Shown here in pieces: positions 17,424 through 26,612 of a DNA stretch of 55,255 bases (the first letter of the stretch is position 1; the number at the start of each line of letters is the position of its first letter). Source of the DNA: Streptomyces toxytricini. GTDB taxonomy: Bacteria > Actinomycetota > Actinomycetes > Streptomycetales > Streptomycetaceae. The notes below the pieces were generated by a model that was not told the DNA's origin, did no database searches, and saw nothing but the letters and a program-made list of their open reading frames with translations. The translations under genes were made by a program, and so were the position numbers. Location: positions 45,403 through 100,657 of the forward strand of contig NZ_BMTY01000018.1 of the NCBI RefSeq assembly GCF_014649915.1. Direction: 5' to 3'.

Positions 17424-17442
17424 CAAGGTTCGCCTTCCGCGA
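17424..17442 (-). promoter_or_regulatory. Weak iron-box-like half site upstream of ABC pair
   Basis: On the minus strand the bases AGGCGAACCT resemble one half of the IdeR/DmdR1 iron box (AGGCTAACCT), but the other half is poorly matched (about 11 of 19 positions overall). It lies ~36 bases before the ABC start. Weak evidence only. Confidence 0.15.
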
Positions 17443-17576
17443 CCCTCCGGGGCAATCGAATTTGCGTCGGCCAGAGCCTCACCCGCAGTGCACTGCACCG
17501 GCGCTGCGCCGGCGCGTTCCCGCAGGCCCGGCGCGGTCCCCCCGGGGCCTTCCGCCCGGGGTCCGCGCAGGCCGGG

Positions 17577-20513
17577 TCAGGGGCGCGTGGCCCGCTCCAG
17601 TTCGATGAGGACCGAGCGGTAGGGGCGGCCGGTGGCACGCTCCATCCCCACCTCGCACATCCGGTTCGCGGACAGGTGCGCGTCGAACGCGCGGGCTCCC
17701 ACCTCCTGCGCCTCGCGCGCCGTCGCGGCCGCGGTCAGCTCCGGGTGGAGCATGCCCCGGTCGCCGGCGAAGCCGCAGCAGCCCGCGTCGTCCGGGACGA
17801 CCACCTCCGCGGCGCAGGCGGCCGCCACCTCCCTCAGGTGCCCGCCGGTGCCGAGCCGGTCCATGGAGCAGGCGGGGTGCAGCACGGCCGAGCCGGCCGT
17901 GCGCAGGATCCGCAGGCCGGGCAGCAGCTCCCGCGCCGCCCAGGTGACCGAGTCGACGACGGTGAGCTCCGCGTGCAGCGCCCGGTTCCCGTCCGTCAGG
18001 TACGGGACGACCTCCTGCGCGATGCCGAGCGTGCAGGAGGAGGCGTCCACGACGAGGGGCAGCAGCCCTCCGGCCGTCCAGCCCCAGGCGGCCTCCACGA
18101 TCCGGTTGGCCATCACGCGGTTGCCGGCCTCGTAGCCCTTCGAGTGCCAGATGGTCGCGCAGCAGGTGCCGGCCGCGTCTCCGGGGATCCACACCGGCTT
18201 CCCCGCCCGTTCGGACACGGCGACCAGCGCCTCCTGCACCGACGGGCCCGGATCGCCCGGCGGGCCGCCGAGGATCCGGTTGACGCACGACGGGTAGTAG
18301 ACGGCGGCGGCCCCGCTGCGGCGCGTCGCCGGGGGCGTGCGGGCCGCAGCGCCGGGCAGCTGCGGCAGCCAGGCGGGCACCAGGTCGGGCCGTACGAGCC
18401 GCCGCGCCGCCCCGGTCACCGCGGCCGGGAGCCGGCCCCCGGTGGCGCCGGCGGCCCCGTCGGCGGCGGCCGCGGCGAGCCGCGCCGCGGCCTCGACGGC
18501 GCGGAAGCCGCGGGCGGCGAGTTCCGCCGCCCGCTCCTCCAGAGGGCTGTGCCGGCGGCGGCGGAAATCCTTCATCAGCGCGCCCGTGTCGATGCCGATG
18601 GGGCAGGCCGGCTTGCAGGCGGAGTCGCCGGCGCAGGTGTCGACGGCGTCGTACCCGTACGCGTCGAGCAGGGCCTCCTGGACGGGGGAGCCGGGCTGCT
18701 GGCGGACCATCTCGCGGCGCAGCACGATGCGCTGGCGCGGAGTGGTCGTCAGGCCGGCGCTGGGGCACGCGGGTTCGCAGAACCCGCACTCGATGCAGGG
18801 GTCGGCCACGGCCTCGATCCGCGGGATCGTCTTCAGGCCGCGCAGGTGCGCCCGCGGGTCGCGGTCGAGGAGGACGCCGGGGGCGAGGACGCCCTGCGGG
18901 TCGACGAGCCGCTTGGTGCGCCACATCAGCGCGGTCGCGGCGGGGCCCCACTCCAGCTCCAGGAACGGCGCCATGTTGCGGCCCGTGGAGTGCTCGGCCT
19001 TCAGCGAGCCGTCGAAGCGCTCCACCACCAGCCGGCAGAAGGCGTCCATGAACGCGCCGTACCGCTCCACGTCGGCCGGCCGCGCCGCGTCGAAGGCGAG
19101 GAGGAAGTGCAGGTTGCCGTGGGCGGCGTGGCCGGCCACGGCCGTGTCGAAGCCGTGCTCGGCCTGGAGGTCCAGCAGGGCCGCGCAGGCCTCGGCGAGC
19201 CGGGCCGGCGGCACGGCGAAGTCCTCCGTGACCAGGGTGGTGCCGGGCGCGCGGGCTCCGCCGACCGCGGTGACGAAGGCCTTGCGGGCCTTCCAGAACC
19301 CGGCGATCACCGCCGGGTCCCGCGTGAAGGCGCCCGCGGCCGAGGGCACGGGGGCGATCGGGTCCAGCCCGGCCAGGACGCCGGCGGCCCGGTGCTCGTA
19401 CTCCGCCAGGGCGGCCTCGTCCGCGGCGCGGAACTCCACCAGCAGGGCGGTGGTGTCCTTCGGCAGGCCGGCCCAGTCGGCGGGGGCCCCGGCGGCGCCG
19501 GCGCAGGCGCGCAGGGTGTTGCCGTCCATCAGCTCGACGGCGGCGGCCCCGGCGTCGTTGAACAGGGGGACGGCCGCCGCCGCGGCGGGCAGCGAGGGGA
19601 AGAACAGCAGGGCGGCGGCCGCCGCACGGTGCAGGGGCAGGGTGTCGAAGACCAGCTCGGCGAGGAAGCCGAGGGTGCCCTCCGAGCCGACCATGAGGCC
19701 GCGCAGGATCTCCACCGGGGTGGTGCCGTCCAGGAAGGCGTCGAGCCGGTAGCCGGTGGTGTTCTTGATCGCGTACTTGGCCCGGATGCGGGAGGCCAGC
19801 CCCGTATCCGCCTCGATCTCGCGCTTGATCTCGATCAGCCCCCGGCACAGCCCGGGTTCGGCGCGGGCCAGCGCCTCGTCGGCGAGGGGGTCGGCGGTGT
19901 CGACGACGGTGCCGCTCGGCAGGACGAACGTGAGCGAGGACAGGGTGCTGTAGGCGTTGCGCGTCGTCCCGGCCGTCATGCCGGAGGCGTTGTTGGCGAC
20001 GACCCCGCCCACCGTGCACGCCGCCGCGCTGGCCGGGTCGGGGCCGAGGACGCGGCCGTACCGGGCGAGGGCGGCGTTGGCGCGCGCGACGGTCGTGCCC
20101 GGCCGGATCCGGATCCGCCGCCCCTCCTCCAGCACCTCCACGCCCGCCCAGTGGCGGCGCACGTCGACGAGGACGTCCTCGCCCTGGGCCTGCCCGTTCA
20201 GGGACGTGCCGGCGGCGCGGAAGACCACGTCCCGGCCGTGGCCGCGGGCGTAGGACAGCACGGCCGAGACGTCGTCGAGGTCCTCGGCGAGGACGACGGC
20301 CTGCGGCACGAACCGGTACGGGGAGGCGTCGGAGGCGTAGCGGACCAGGTCGGACGCCTTCCACAGCACCTTCCGCGGCCCGAGGAGCTCCGTCAGGCCG
20401 CTCCGCAGCGGCTCCGGCGTGCCCGCCGCCCGCCGGTCGGGCAGCCGGTCGGGGGAGGGGCCCAGGATGCCGGCGGGGCGCAGGGCCCCGGGCTCGGGTT
20501 CCAGCAGCGGCAT
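17577..20513 (-). CDS. FAD-binding / 4Fe-4S oxidase, D-lactate dehydrogenase type
   Basis: 978 residues, the size of the large GlcD-GlcF-type fusions. An N-terminal PCMH FAD domain includes 'FRAAGTSLNGQAQG' and 'GGVVANNASGM'; the FAD-oxidase C domain follows ('HAAHGNLHFLL'). Then come two cluster motifs, 'CIECGFCEPACP' and 'CAGDSACKPACP', and a CCG (cysteine-rich) domain with 'YYPSCVNRI' and 'GCCGFAGDRG'. The architecture is that of quinone- or cytochrome-linked D-lactate (or other 2-hydroxyacid) dehydrogenases at the membrane face. The ATG 20513 start is 18 bases downstream of the marR stop, so cotranscription with marR is possible. The exact substrate is uncertain. Confidence 0.87.
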   Translation of the reverse strand: MPLLEPEPGALRPAGILGPSPDRLPDRRAAGTPEPLRSGLTELLGPRKVLWKASDLVRYASDASPYRFVPQAVVLAEDLDDVSAVLSYARGHGRDVVFRAAGTSLNGQAQGEDVLVDVRRHWAGVEVLEEGRRIRIRPGTTVARANAALARYGRVLGPDPASAAACTVGGVVANNASGMTAGTTRNAYSTLSSLTFVLPSGTVVDTADPLADEALARAEPGLCRGLIEIKREIEADTGLASRIRAKYAIKNTTGYRLDAFLDGTTPVEILRGLMVGSEGTLGFLAELVFDTLPLHRAAAAALLFFPSLPAAAAAVPLFNDAGAAAVELMDGNTLRACAGAAGAPADWAGLPKDTTALLVEFRAADEAALAEYEHRAAGVLAGLDPIAPVPSAAGAFTRDPAVIAGFWKARKAFVTAVGGARAPGTTLVTEDFAVPPARLAEACAALLDLQAEHGFDTAVAGHAAHGNLHFLLAFDAARPADVERYGAFMDAFCRLVVERFDGSLKAEHSTGRNMAPFLELEWGPAATALMWRTKRLVDPQGVLAPGVLLDRDPRAHLRGLKTIPRIEAVADPCIECGFCEPACPSAGLTTTPRQRIVLRREMVRQQPGSPVQEALLDAYGYDAVDTCAGDSACKPACPIGIDTGALMKDFRRRRHSPLEERAAELAARGFRAVEAAARLAAAAADGAAGATGGRLPAAVTGAARRLVRPDLVPAWLPQLPGAAARTPPATRRSGAAAVYYPSCVNRILGGPPGDPGPSVQEALVAVSERAGKPVWIPGDAAGTCCATIWHSKGYEAGNRVMANRIVEAAWGWTAGGLLPLVVDASSCTLGIAQEVVPYLTDGNRALHAELTVVDSVTWAARELLPGLRILRTAGSAVLHPACSMDRLGTGGHLREVAAACAAEVVVPDDAGCCGFAGDRGMLHPELTAAATAREAQEVGARAFDAHLSANRMCEVGMERATGRPYRSVLIELERATRP

Positions 20514-20532
20514 CGGCGACCCCTCGCTCCCG

Positions 20533-20994
20533 TCAGCAGTGGCGCCCCCGCGGGGCGTCCGTCAGCGCGTCCAGCAGGCCGCCGAGCTGGTCCCGCTGCT
20601 CGGCGGTCAACGGGGCAAGGATCTCCTCCGCGGCGTCGGTCCGCGCGCTGCGCAGCCGGCGCAGCGTTTCGCGCCCCGAGTCCGTGAGCTCGATCCGTAT
20701 GACGCGCCGGTTGGCAGGGTCGGGCGCGCGTCGCACGCAGCCGGCGGCCTCCAGGCCGTCGACCAGTGTCGTCACCGCGCGGGGCACGACTTCGAGGCGC
20801 GCGGCGAGGTCCGCCATCCGGGGCGGCCGGTCGCCCTCGGCGTACGAGACCAGGCGCAGCAGCCGGCTCTGCGCGGGGGTGATGCCCAGCGGCTCCAGAT
20901 GGCGCTTCTGGATCCGGTGCAGGCGCCGGGTCAGCCGCAGCAGCTGCTCGGCGAGGACGCCGTCCGTGCTGTCGGTCTCGGGAGCGGTGCTCAT
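20533..20994 (-). CDS. MarR-family transcriptional regulator
   Basis: 153 residues from ATG 20994. The winged helix-turn-helix is clear: 'LGITPAQSRLLRLV', 'RMADLAARLEVVPRAVTTLVDGLEAAGCVRR' recognition region and the wing 'DPANRRVIRIELTDSG'. It is divergent from an ABC exporter and the two starts flank a palindrome at 21022-21044, the classic arrangement of a ligand-responsive MarR repressor controlling a drug or toxin exporter and itself. The Fe-S oxidase gene follows at 18 bases and may be read from the same promoter. Confidence 0.92.
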   Translation of the reverse strand: MSTAPETDSTDGVLAEQLLRLTRRLHRIQKRHLEPLGITPAQSRLLRLVSYAEGDRPPRMADLAARLEVVPRAVTTLVDGLEAAGCVRRAPDPANRRVIRIELTDSGRETLRRLRSARTDAAEEILAPLTAEQRDQLGGLLDALTDAPRGRHC

Positions 20995-21021
20995 ACTGGG
21001 AAACAGTACCAGGGCCGGGCT

Positions 21022-21044
21022 CATTGTGAACCTAGGTAACAATG
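21022..21044. promoter_or_regulatory. Palindromic MarR operator
   Basis: CATTGT at 21022-21027 mirrors ACAATG at 21039-21044, around a central AACCTAGGTAA core; 8 of 11 arm positions match. It lies 28 bases before the marR start and 38 bases before the exporter start, where a bound repressor would block both promoters. Confidence 0.65.
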
Positions 21045-21081
21045 ACCTATGCTCAGTGGGAGTCCCGCCAGAAGGAGGCCC

Positions 21082-22995
21082 ATGCGCCCCGAGGAACCGA
21101 ACTGGACACCGCCCGAGGAGCCCCTCGACCCGCGCCGCCCCGGCCCGAAGGAGCGGCCGCGCGAACTGCGCAGGATCGTCGGCCTCTTCCGCCCCTACCG
21201 CGGCAGGCTCGCCGTGGTCGGGCTGCTCGTCTGCGCCTCCTCGCTGGTCGGCGTGGCCTCGCCGTTCATGCTGCGGGAGATCCTGGACGTCGCCATTCCG
21301 CAGGGGCGGACCGGGCTGCTCAGCCTGCTCGCCCTCGGCATGATCCTGACCGCCGTGGTCACCAGCGTCTTCGGCGTCGTCCAGACGCTCGTCTCCACCA
21401 CGGTCGGCCAGCGCGTCATGCACGACCTGCGCACCGCCGTCTACGCGCGCCTCCAGCGGATGCCGCTGGCCTTCTTCACCCGGACGCGCACCGGAGAGGT
21501 GCAGTCCCGCATAGCCAGCGACATCGGCGGCATGCAGGCCACCGTCACCTCCACCGCGACCTCGCTCGTCTCCAACCTGACGGCCGTGATCGCGACCGTG
21601 GTCGCGATGCTCGCCCTCGACTGGCGGCTCACGCTGGTCTCGCTGCTCCTGCTGCCGGTCTTCGTCTGGATCAGCCGCCGCGTCGGGAACGAGCGCAAGC
21701 AGGTCACCACGCAGCGGCAGAAGCAGATGGCCGCCATGGCCGCGACCGTCACCGAGTCCCTGTCGGTGAGCGGCATCCTGCTGGGCCGCACCATGGGCCG
21801 CGCCGACTCCCTGACCCGCTCCTTCGCCGAGGAGTCCGAGAAGCTCGTCGCGCTCGAAGTGCGGGCCAGCATGGCCGGACGCTGGCGGATGTCGACCATC
21901 GGCATCGTGATGGCCGCCATGCCGGCGATGATCTACTGGGCGGCCGGCATCGCCCTCCAGTCCGGTGCGCCCTCGCTCTCCGTCGGCACGCTGGTGGCCT
22001 TCGTGACGCTCCAGCAGGCGCTGTTCCGGCCCGCGGTGAGCCTGCTGTCCACCGGTGTGCAGATTCAGACCTCCCTCGCCCTGTTCGCCCGCATCTTCGA
22101 GTACCTCGACCTGCCGGTGGAGATCACGGAACCGGAGCGCCCGGTGCGCCTGGGCCGGGCCCGCGGCGAGGTGCGGCTGGAGGGCGTGGACTTCGCCTAC
22201 GACGACCGGAACGGCCCCGCGCTTAAGGGCATCGACATCACCGTCCCGGCCGGCGGCTCCCTCGCCGTGGTCGGCCCGACCGGCTCCGGCAAGAGCACCC
22301 TGAGCTACCTGGTGCCCCGGCTGTACGACGTCACGGGCGGGCGGGTGGCGATCGACGGCGTGGACGTGCGGGACCTCGACTTCGACTCGCTGGCCCGTTC
22401 CATAGGCGTGGTCTCCCAGGAGACCTACCTCTTCCACGCCTCGGTCGCCGACAACCTCCGCTTCGCCAAGCCGGACGCCACCGACGAGGAGATCGCAGAG
22501 GCCGCCCGCGCCGCCCAGATACACGACCACATCGCGTCCCTTCCCGAGGGGTACGACACCCTGGTCGGCGAGCGCGGCTACCGGTTCTCCGGCGGCGAGA
22601 AGCAGCGCCTGGCCATCGCCCGGACCATCCTGCGCGACCCGCCCGTGCTCCTCCTCGACGAGGCGACCAGCGCCCTCGACACCCGGACGGAGCACGCGGT
22701 GCAGCAGGCGATCGACGAGCTCTCGGCGGGCCGCACCACGATCACCATCGCGCACCGCCTCTCGACCGTCCGCGACGCCGACCAGATCGTCGTCCTGGAC
22801 CAGGGCCGCATCGCCGAGCGCGGCACCCACGACGAGCTCATCGCAGCCGGCGGCCGGTACGCGGCCTTGGTCCGCCGGGACCGCGAGACCGCCCGCGCGC
22901 CCCTGGGGCCGCCCGGGTCGGAGGGGCCCCGGGGGGCCGGCGGGTCGGACGCCTCCGGTGGGGAGCTCGCCCCCTCCGCGCCGGTGAACGTGTGA
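21082..22995 (+). CDS. ABC exporter (multidrug type), homodimeric half-transporter
   Basis: 637 residues from ATG 21082, which has GAAGGAGG 4 bases upstream; an earlier in-frame ATG at 21049 adjoins the operator and lacks a ribosome site. Residues ~35-330 form a six-helix exporter domain, followed by an ABC domain with Walker A 'GPTGSGKST', Q-loop 'VVSQETYLF', signature 'FSGGEKQRL', Walker B 'LLLDEATSAL' and switch 'IAHRLST', all intact. It therefore can work as a homodimer. The last 40 residues are a Pro/Gly-rich tail. Control by the divergent MarR repressor is likely; the substrate is probably the compound sensed by that repressor (inference). Confidence 0.93.
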   Translation: MRPEEPNWTPPEEPLDPRRPGPKERPRELRRIVGLFRPYRGRLAVVGLLVCASSLVGVASPFMLREILDVAIPQGRTGLLSLLALGMILTAVVTSVFGVVQTLVSTTVGQRVMHDLRTAVYARLQRMPLAFFTRTRTGEVQSRIASDIGGMQATVTSTATSLVSNLTAVIATVVAMLALDWRLTLVSLLLLPVFVWISRRVGNERKQVTTQRQKQMAAMAATVTESLSVSGILLGRTMGRADSLTRSFAEESEKLVALEVRASMAGRWRMSTIGIVMAAMPAMIYWAAGIALQSGAPSLSVGTLVAFVTLQQALFRPAVSLLSTGVQIQTSLALFARIFEYLDLPVEITEPERPVRLGRARGEVRLEGVDFAYDDRNGPALKGIDITVPAGGSLAVVGPTGSGKSTLSYLVPRLYDVTGGRVAIDGVDVRDLDFDSLARSIGVVSQETYLFHASVADNLRFAKPDATDEEIAEAARAAQIHDHIASLPEGYDTLVGERGYRFSGGEKQRLAIARTILRDPPVLLLDEATSALDTRTEHAVQQAIDELSAGRTTITIAHRLSTVRDADQIVVLDQGRIAERGTHDELIAAGGRYAALVRRDRETARAPLGPPGSEGPRGAGGSDASGGELAPSAPVNV

Positions 22996-23046
22996 TCGTA
23001 TGACCGGTTGTGGGGTGTGATGCCGGGAATGCGGCCTGCGCCGGGT

Positions 23047-23052
23047 TAGCGT
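23047..23052 (+). promoter_or_regulatory. -10 TAGCGT for mltG, likely leaderless
   Basis: TAGCGT ends 6 bases before ATG 23059, and no ribosome site lies between. Transcription would begin at or next to the start codon. Confidence 0.5.
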
Positions 23053-23058
23053 GCCCGC

Positions 23059-23949
23059 ATGCGTCATGAGTACCGTCCGCCACGGCGCCGCTCCCGGCTG
23101 ACCCGCCGGGGCCGTCTGGCGCTCTTCCTCGGCATGCTGCTCGCCACCGGCGCACTCATCGCCGTCCCCCTGCTGCGGGGCGCCGACGAGGCCGCCGAGA
23201 AGCCCCGCCACCTCCTGGTCCCGGAAGGCCGGCGTGCCCCCGAGGTCTATGCCGCGATCGACCGCGTCCTCGGCCTGCCCGCCGGCTCCGCCAAGGCCGC
23301 CGCGGCGACGGCCGCGCTCGACCTGCCCGCCGAGGCGAAGGGCAACCCGGAGGGCTTCCTGTTCCCCGCGACGTACCCCGTCACCTCCCGCACCACCCCC
23401 GCCGAACTCCTCACGGCCATGGTCCGCACGGCCAACGAGAAGCTCGCCACGAAGGCCGTCGCCGACGGCGCCCGGGCCCACGGCATGACCCCCTACCAGA
23501 CCGCCACCCTCGCCAGCATCGTCGAGGCGGAGGCCGACTCGGCCGCGGACATGGGCAAGGTCGCCCGGGTCGTGCACAACCGGCTGGCCCGGTCGATGCC
23601 CCTCCAGATGGACTCCACCCTCAACTACGCGCTGAACCGGCACACGGTGGACACCAAGCTCGGCGAAACCCGCATCGACAGCCCCTTCAACACCTACCGG
23701 CGGCAGGGCCTGCCCCCGGCCCCCATCGACAGCCCCGGACTGCAGGCCATGGCCGCCGCGGTCGCACCCACACCGGGGGACTGGCTGTACTTCGTCACCG
23801 TCAAACCGGGGGACACTCGGTTCTCGGCCACCTACGCCGCGCACCGCAAACACGTGGCCGAGTTCAACCGGCTCCGGGCGACCGCCGACGCCGGCACGCG
23901 CATGGTGGCCGGCCGCGCCCAGCAGCAGCCCGGAGCACGCACCGACTAG
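23059..23949 (+). CDS. mltG: Endolytic murein transglycosylase MltG-like
   Basis: 296 residues. A single N-terminal membrane helix (about 20-38) anchors an extracellular YceG domain. Family motifs are 'GFLFPATYPV' (99-108), 'ASIVEAEA' with the catalytic Glu at 156, 'PLQMDSTLNYAL', 'SPFNTYRRQGLPPAPI' and 'LYFVTV'. MltG cleaves nascent peptidoglycan strands to set glycan length. Main-chromosome Streptomyces mltG is usually next to ruvX and aroE; this copy stands alone and is shorter, so it is probably a paralogue. No Shine-Dalgarno is seen and a -10 sits 6 bases upstream. It ends 10 bases from a convergent monooxygenase gene. Confidence 0.87.
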   Translation: MRHEYRPPRRRSRLTRRGRLALFLGMLLATGALIAVPLLRGADEAAEKPRHLLVPEGRRAPEVYAAIDRVLGLPAGSAKAAAATAALDLPAEAKGNPEGFLFPATYPVTSRTTPAELLTAMVRTANEKLATKAVADGARAHGMTPYQTATLASIVEAEADSAADMGKVARVVHNRLARSMPLQMDSTLNYALNRHTVDTKLGETRIDSPFNTYRRQGLPPAPIDSPGLQAMAAAVAPTPGDWLYFVTVKPGDTRFSATYAAHRKHVAEFNRLRATADAGTRMVAGRAQQQPGARTD

Positions 23950-23959
23950 ACAAGGGTCC

Positions 23960-25093
23960 TCAAGGGGCCGCCGCAGGGACCGGCTCCCGGGCGCGGTCGC
24001 CGTCGCCGGGGGTGACTTCGCGGGCCAGCAGGCGGCGGATCTCCCGTACCGCCGAGCCGCCCGCCCGGTTGGCCCCGATCGTCGACGCCGAGGGGCCGTA
24101 GCCGACCAGGTGGACCCGCTCGTCCCGGACCGCGCGGGTCCCGTCGAGCCGTATGCCGCCGCCCGGCTCACGCAGCCGCAGCGGCGCCAAGTGGTCGACC
24201 GCCGCACGGAAGCCGGTCGCCCACAGGATCACGTCGGCCTCCAGGTGCCGCCCGTCCGCCCAGGCCACACCGGTCGGAGTGATCCGGTCGAACACCGGCT
24301 GCCGCTCCAGGACCCCCGAGGCGAGCCCGGCGCGCACGGCCTCGTTCAGGGCGAGCCCGGTCACGCTGACCACGCTCTGCGGGGGCAAGCCGCTCCGTAC
24401 GCGCTCCTCGACCAGCGCCACCGCGGCCCGGCCCTCGGCCTCCCCGAACGGCCCCTCGCGGAACACCGGCGGCCGGCGCGTCACCCAGGTGGTCTCGTCG
24501 GCCACCTCCGCGATCTCCAGCAGGTGCTGCACCGCGGACGTGCCGCCGCCGACCACCACGACCCGGGCCCCGGCGAACGCCTGCGGCCCCGGGTACTGCG
24601 CCGTGTGGAGCTGCCGTCCCCGGAAGGACTCCTGGCCCGGGTAGCGCGGCCAGAACGGCCGGTCCCATGTGCCGGTGGCGTTGACGAGGGCCCGCGCGGA
24701 CCAGGTGCCCGCCGAGGACTCCACCCGCAGCCGCCCGCCCCGCCCCTCCCGTACGGCGGTGACGTGCACGGGCCGCCGCACGTCCAGCCCGAACCGCTCC
24801 TCGTAGGCGGCGAAGTACGCGCCGATCACCTCGGAGGACGGGCGCTGCGGTTCGGCGCCCACCAGCTCCATGCCCGGCAGCGCGTGCATGCCGTGGACCT
24901 TGGCGTACGTGAGGGAGGGCCAGCGGAACTGCCATGCGCCGCCGGGGCGCGGCGCGTGGTCCAGCACGACGTGCCCGATGCCCGCCCGGGCCAGGTGGTA
25001 GGCGGTGGACAGGCCGGCCTGGCCGGCGCCCACGACCACCACGTCGACGTCGCCGGCCGACCCGGCCCGCACACCGCGCGTGTTTTCGTTCAC
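23960..25093 (-). CDS. Flavin-containing monooxygenase-like FAD/NAD(P) oxidoreductase
   Basis: 377 residues. 'VVVVGAGQAGLSTAYHL' near residue 19 is the FAD-binding GxGxxG Rossmann motif, followed by 'GGAWQFRWPSL', typical of the single-component flavin monooxygenase/YhhW-CzcO group. A second NAD(P)H motif 'VVVVGGGTSAVQHL' lies near residue 188, and 'LWATGFRAAVDHL' is the ATG motif late in the protein. Soluble. It begins 54 bases after the P450 stop on the same strand, so the two oxygenases probably form an operon acting on one substrate (inference); alternatively it could be a CzcO-type reductase. Confidence 0.83.
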   Translation of the reverse strand: MNENTRGVRAGSAGDVDVVVVGAGQAGLSTAYHLARAGIGHVVLDHAPRPGGAWQFRWPSLTYAKVHGMHALPGMELVGAEPQRPSSEVIGAYFAAYEERFGLDVRRPVHVTAVREGRGGRLRVESSAGTWSARALVNATGTWDRPFWPRYPGQESFRGRQLHTAQYPGPQAFAGARVVVVGGGTSAVQHLLEIAEVADETTWVTRRPPVFREGPFGEAEGRAAVALVEERVRSGLPPQSVVSVTGLALNEAVRAGLASGVLERQPVFDRITPTGVAWADGRHLEADVILWATGFRAAVDHLAPLRLREPGGGIRLDGTRAVRDERVHLVGYGPSASTIGANRAGGSAVREIRRLLAREVTPGDGDRAREPVPAAAP

Positions 25094-25147
25094 GGTTCCA
25101 CCAACCGGCGGGGTGCCCGGGATCTTCCCGGCCCTCCCTCGGGGCGG

Positions 25148-26503
25148 TCAGGGCCGCCGCAGCACCGCCGGGACCGGCCGCGCGGGCTGGAGCGTCAGCC
25201 CGGGGAAGACCGGCACGGGCTCGGGCCCGGTGTCGAGGTGGAAGCGGCGGGCCAGCACCGCCAGCACGAGCGCGGCCTCCACCAGCGCGAACCGCGCCCC
25301 GAGGCAGGCCCGCGGCCCGCCGCCGAAGGGGATCCACGCCCGCTCGTCGGCCCGGCCTTCGGCGCCGGCGTCCCACCGCTCCGGCCGGAACGCCTCCGGC
25401 TCCGGGAACCACCGCCCGTCGCGGTGCATCGACCAGGGGCTCGTCCACACGGCGGTCCCCGCCGGCACCGCCCGCCCGCCGATCACCGCGCCGTCCCCGG
25501 CGACCGCGGAGATCAGCCAGACCGGCGGGTACAGCCGCAGCGCTTCCTTGACCACCTGGCGGGTGAAGGGCAGCTGCTCGTAGTCCTCGTACGCGGGCAG
25601 CCGTCCGCCCAGCACCCGGTCCAGCTCCTCCGCCAACCGGGCCCGCGCCGCGGGCGACCCGGACAGCAGCTGCCAGGCCCAGGTGAGTGTGGTCGAGGTG
25701 GTCTCGTGGCCGCCGATGTACAGGGTGATCGACTCGTCCCGCAGTTCCTTGCGCGTCAGCGGCGCCCCCGTCTCGTCGCGGGCGGCGAGGAGCCGGCTCA
25801 GCAGGTCGTCGCGTTCGGTGCCGCCGGCGCGGGCCGCCTCGTGCTCGCGTATGACGTGGTCGATCTCGCGGTCCAGCACGGCGACGGCCTGCCGCAGCCG
25901 GCGCCGCCCGGGCGTCTGCACCCACGGCGGCAGGAACAGCGTCACCCCGCGGAACTCCGCGCCGAGCTCGCGCTGGGCCGTGGCCATGGCGGCGCTGATG
26001 GGCCCCTCGCGCCCCGCGGCGTCGCTGCCGAACAGGGTGCGCACCGCGATCCGCTGGGTCAGCCCGGCCATCTCCCGGTGCACGTCGATGCGGTCCCCGC
26101 CGGCCCACCCGCCCACCAGCGCGTCCGCGCACTCGACCATCGTCGCGGCGTACGAGCGCACCTGGCGGGGCCGTACCGCGGGCTGCACCAGGGCGCGTTT
26201 GCGCCGCCACTCCTCCCCGGTGGCGACGACGACGCCGTCGCCGAGGAGCTGGTGGAACGCCCAGCCCAGCTCCATCGGCTTGAACGTCTTCTCGACGGAG
26301 CCCAGCAGCTCCCCCGCGTGCTCCGGCCGGGACACCAGCACATTGCGCTTGGGGCCGAGCGCCCAGGGCACCCAGTCGCCGTGCCCGTCGCGCAGGGACT
26401 CGAAGAAGGCCAGGGGGTCGCGGGCGAAGGCCGGCAGGTTGCCCACGAGGGGCCACCGGCGCGGTCCGCGCTCGGCGCCCGGGGGCGTCAGGGTGGCTGT
26501 CAC
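25148..26503 (-). CDS. Cytochrome P450
   Basis: 451 residues, complete. I-helix 'GGHETTS' at 264-270, the ExxR motif (Glu320-Arg323) and the haem loop 'FGGGPRAC' with the thiolate Cys at 400 are intact; 'FRPERWD' precedes it. The sequence has the eukaryote-like class-E appearance rather than the CYP105 type. No ferredoxin gene is adjacent, but an FprA-like reductase occurs at 42032. It sits between an Lrp regulator and a flavin monooxygenase on the same strand. Substrate cannot be inferred; lipid or terpenoid hydroxylation are possibilities. Confidence 0.93.
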   Translation of the reverse strand: MTATLTPPGAERGPRRWPLVGNLPAFARDPLAFFESLRDGHGDWVPWALGPKRNVLVSRPEHAGELLGSVEKTFKPMELGWAFHQLLGDGVVVATGEEWRRKRALVQPAVRPRQVRSYAATMVECADALVGGWAGGDRIDVHREMAGLTQRIAVRTLFGSDAAGREGPISAAMATAQRELGAEFRGVTLFLPPWVQTPGRRRLRQAVAVLDREIDHVIREHEAARAGGTERDDLLSRLLAARDETGAPLTRKELRDESITLYIGGHETTSTTLTWAWQLLSGSPAARARLAEELDRVLGGRLPAYEDYEQLPFTRQVVKEALRLYPPVWLISAVAGDGAVIGGRAVPAGTAVWTSPWSMHRDGRWFPEPEAFRPERWDAGAEGRADERAWIPFGGGPRACLGARFALVEAALVLAVLARRFHLDTGPEPVPVFPGLTLQPARPVPAVLRRP

Positions 26504-26612
26504 GCACGCATGGTGGCAGCGGACGGCCCGCCCCGCCAGATCCCTGCCGGCCCAATCCGGCCGTGTGCAGGGAGGGTTGGGCTTGAATCCCGGTGCCGGC
26601 CGGCGGTCCCGG

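Noticed and set aside
17498..17576. GC-rich hairpins (CCGGC-GCTGC-GCCGG and others) as a riboswitch
   Set aside because: Short stems and downstream of the oxidase stop; more likely weak terminators, with no known aptamer core.
17397..20687. Long plus-strand frame opposite the Fe-S oxidase
   Set aside because: Shadow of a gene whose FAD, Fe-S and CCG motifs are unambiguous on the other strand.
25148..26503. P450 as a TxtE-like nitrating partner of the nitric oxide synthase
   Set aside because: It lies 9 kb away on the other strand with unrelated neighbours and the class-E look differs from TxtE; no thaxtomin NRPS genes are seen.
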